Origin: Epilithonimonas caeni DSM 17710
Lineage (GTDB): Bacteria; Bacteroidota; Bacteroidia; Flavobacteriales; Weeksellaceae
Direction of reading: 5' to 3'
NCBI RefSeq assembly: GCF_000426465.1
Contig: NZ_AUFK01000013.1
Location: forward strand, 62,001-126,000
DNA length: 64,000 nt
In this document: positions 62,411-64,000 of the stretch, one piece after another
Numbering within the stretch: position 1 is the first letter of the stretch
How the letters are laid out: each line of letters begins with the position of its first letter
Position numbers and translations under genes: made by a program
The notes under the pieces: generated by a model
What the model was told of the DNA's origin: nothing
Database searches by the model: none
What the model saw: the letters and a program-made list of their open reading frames with translations, nothing else

Positions 62411-62482
62411 CCTTCGACAGGTCAGAATGACATTTTAAGATACTGAAATTAACCCTGCACTGTCAGGCTGAGGCTCTCGAAG
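62411..62482. repeat. Inverted-repeat element: CTTCGACAGGTCAG-type arms
   Basis: CTTCGACAGGTCAGAATGACA (left, from 62412) and TGTCAGGCTGAGGCTCTCGAAG (right, 62461-62482) are imperfect inverted copies. It lies between the thioredoxin and MBL genes. The TTCGACAGG-type core resembles dispersed repeats known from Flavobacteria as far as I recall; unverified. Confidence 0.5.
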
Positions 62483-62493
62483 CCCTTTTAATT

Positions 62494-63903
62494 CTACAAA
62501 GTTTTACTTTGACAAACAAAATTGCTCAATGGAAATTTCTCTGTTTTCTTGATTGCATTGAACCCGCCATCAATCTCAGTGAAATTCCTATAACCTCTTG
62601 ACTGCAAAATACTTGCCGCAATCATACTTCTGTAACCTCCCGCACAATGGATATAAAAATGCTCCGAATTGTCTAAAGAATTCACCCAGTCATTAATGTA
62701 AGCAAGAGGTTTACTGTAGGCTTCATTGATATGCTCTGCCTCGTATTCTGTTTCCTTTCTTACATCAATAACTTTCATATTTTCAGAAAATTCATCAGTA
62801 AACTCTTCTGCAGAAATTCTTCTAATCTCATCTGTTTCTTTACCCGAATTTTTCCAAGCTTCGAAACTTCCGTCCAAATAACCTAAAACATTATCAAATC
62901 CTACTCTGCTCAACCTGGTAATTACTTCTTCTTCTGTTCCTTCATCAGAAACCAAAAGAATCGGCTGTTGAACATCCACGATCATGGCTCCAACCCAAGG
63001 TGCAAAATCACCCCTGATCCCGATATTAATAGAATTTGGAACAAAGCCTTTATGAAAAACCGCCGCACTTCTTGTATCCAGGATCAAAGCTCCGGTTTCT
63101 TCAGCAGCAGTTTCGAATTCTTCTACAGACAAAGGATTGTTTCCTTTTTTCAGAACCTGGTCGAAGCTTTCATAGCCACCTTTGTTCATGGCGACATTCA
63201 TCCCGAAATATTTTGGTGGCGCCGTTAATCCGTCCAGAACTTCATTAATGAAAGATTCTTTATCCGGTTGATTAAGAGCATAATTCTTTTTTTTCTGGTT
63301 TCCCAAAGTATCCACTGTTTCTTTCTGCATATTTTTTCCGCAGGCAGAGCCAGCGCCGTGAGCCGGATAAACTGTAATGGAATCATCTAAAGGCAGAATC
63401 TTGCTTTGAAGACTATCATATAACATTCCTGCCAAATCTTTTTCATCGATTTCGCCAGCCTTTTGTGCTAAGTCAGGTCTTCCAACATCACCCAAAAACA
63501 AAGTATCGCCAGAGAAAATGGCCGTTTCTTTTCCATCTTCATCAATCAGTAGAAAAGTGGAGCTTTCCAAAGTATGGCCTGGCGTATGAAGAACTTTAAT
63601 TTTAATTTTTCCAATTTCAAAGATCTGATCATCCTCTGCAATGATCGCTTCAAAATCAGGTTTAGCTGTTGGTCCGAAAACAATTGGAGCGTTGGTTTTT
63701 TTAGACAGATCCAAATGCCCCGAAACAAAATCGGCATGGAAATGCGTTTCAAAAATATATTTGAGTTTGACTTTGTCCTTCTCCAAACGTTCAAGGTAAG
63801 GTTTCACTTCTCTCAGCGGATCGATGATCGCCGCTTCATTTTCAGAAACAATGTAATACGCCCCTTGCGCAAGACAGCCTGTATATATTTGTTCAACCTT
63901 CAT
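62494..63903 (-). CDS. Metallo-beta-lactamase fold protein with two rhodanese domains
   Basis: A 469-residue persulfide-dioxygenase-like protein. The MBL domain (1-240) has metal ligands H54-x-H56-x-D58 (THFHAD), H63, H110 (HTPGHTLES), D133 and H182 (PAHGAGS). Two rhodanese domains follow. The first (about 255-355) has Asp320 (LLVSDEGT) in the Cys position and is probably inactive. The second (about 365-460) has the active Cys420 in YIHCAGGYRS. The architecture resembles CstB/ETHE1-rhodanese fusions that detoxify sulfide. Confidence 0.87.
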   Translation of the reverse strand: MKVEQIYTGCLAQGAYYIVSENEAAIIDPLREVKPYLERLEKDKVKLKYIFETHFHADFVSGHLDLSKKTNAPIVFGPTAKPDFEAIIAEDDQIFEIGKIKIKVLHTPGHTLESSTFLLIDEDGKETAIFSGDTLFLGDVGRPDLAQKAGEIDEKDLAGMLYDSLQSKILPLDDSITVYPAHGAGSACGKNMQKETVDTLGNQKKKNYALNQPDKESFINEVLDGLTAPPKYFGMNVAMNKGGYESFDQVLKKGNNPLSVEEFETAAEETGALILDTRSAAVFHKGFVPNSINIGIRGDFAPWVGAMIVDVQQPILLVSDEGTEEEVITRLSRVGFDNVLGYLDGSFEAWKNSGKETDEIRRISAEEFTDEFSENMKVIDVRKETEYEAEHINEAYSKPLAYINDWVNSLDNSEHFYIHCAGGYRSMIAASILQSRGYRNFTEIDGGFNAIKKTEKFPLSNFVCQSKTL

Positions 63904-64000
63904 TTGGATATCGATAGATTTTAATCAAACTTTATTTAAGATGTTATTTGGTTACAGTTTACAAATACAAATATGAGGTTATTTGGATTAACTATAAATA

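Noticed and set aside
63904-64000. Promoter of the MBL-rhodanese gene
   Set aside because: Only TAnnnTTTG-like near matches with wrong spacing were found.

Overview
The window looks like chromosome of a Flavobacteriia member, most likely the Chryseobacterium group (Weeksellaceae). The support is AT-rich DNA, recurrent Bacteroidetes-type -7 promoter elements (TAnnTTTG), a type IX secretion lipoprotein (PorW/SprE), GLPGLI, DUF3078 and DUF4271 proteins, several TonB-dependent receptors with long signal peptides ending in FAQ/FSQ, and a Bacteroidetes-type SecA. Species identity is an inference. There is no transposase, integrase, phage gene, CRISPR array, rRNA or tRNA that I can see.

Layout. 0-3.4 kb: HU-like protein, tRNA hydroxylase MiaE, a DUF502 membrane protein and tryptophanase. 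3.4-8.1 kb (minus): GLPGLI protein, then KdsC phosphatase, Maf and PorW. 8.2-11 kb (minus): a carboxypeptidase-regulatory-domain/outer-membrane receptor paired with the GLPGLI gene. 11.2-15.7 kb: JmjC-like cupin (+), then glutamate dehydrogenase and a rhomboid-DprA pair (-). 15.8-19.6 kb: a tandem pair of DUF3078 barrels (+), secreted MsrA and a ROK glucokinase (-). 19.7-29.1 kb: an iron-uptake block on the minus strand, read as receptor, PepSY reductase-like protein, receptor, PepSY protein, then a third receptor with its own promoter. A Fur-box-like palindrome lies inside the first promoter. 29.2-33.8 kb (-): SecA, a DUF2795 protein and a sugar epimerase. 33.9-38.8 kb: DUF2797, an AsmA-like protein and small hypothetical or secreted proteins. 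38.9-45.2 kb (+): Mfd, a ParE-type toxin-antitoxin pair, a secreted unknown, a YD-like lipoprotein and Pth. 45.4-48.8 kb (-): two beta carbonic anhydrases around a SulP transporter and a small secreted protein, probably an inorganic-carbon module. 49-56.8 kb: DUF4271-HemD, an S9 oligopeptidase, a membrane LytTR regulator, a ChaN-like/esterase fusion, a hypothetical protein and an AHSA1 protein. 57-64 kb: an RprX/RprY-like two-component pair split by an S23 four-helix-bundle element, an L,D-transpeptidase, an omega-amidase, a secreted unknown, thioredoxin and a metallo-beta-lactamase/rhodanese protein.

The most unusual signal is at 58.53-58.97 kb. A small S23/four-helix-bundle ORF sits inside a roughly 30-bp imperfect inverted repeat, exactly between the stop codon of a histidine kinase and the start codon of its response regulator. 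This is the architecture of 23S rRNA intervening sequences, but in a protein operon. At least five further intergenic stretches hold other imperfect inverted repeats with no gene inside, so the region may carry several families of small dispersed elements. A second item is the ChaN-like plus serine-esterase fusion at 53.7 kb.

Many apparent start codons were corrected from TTG to a downstream ATG where a signal peptide, domain edge or promoter element made the choice clear. Functional calls rest on recognising motifs by eye; no database search was possible.
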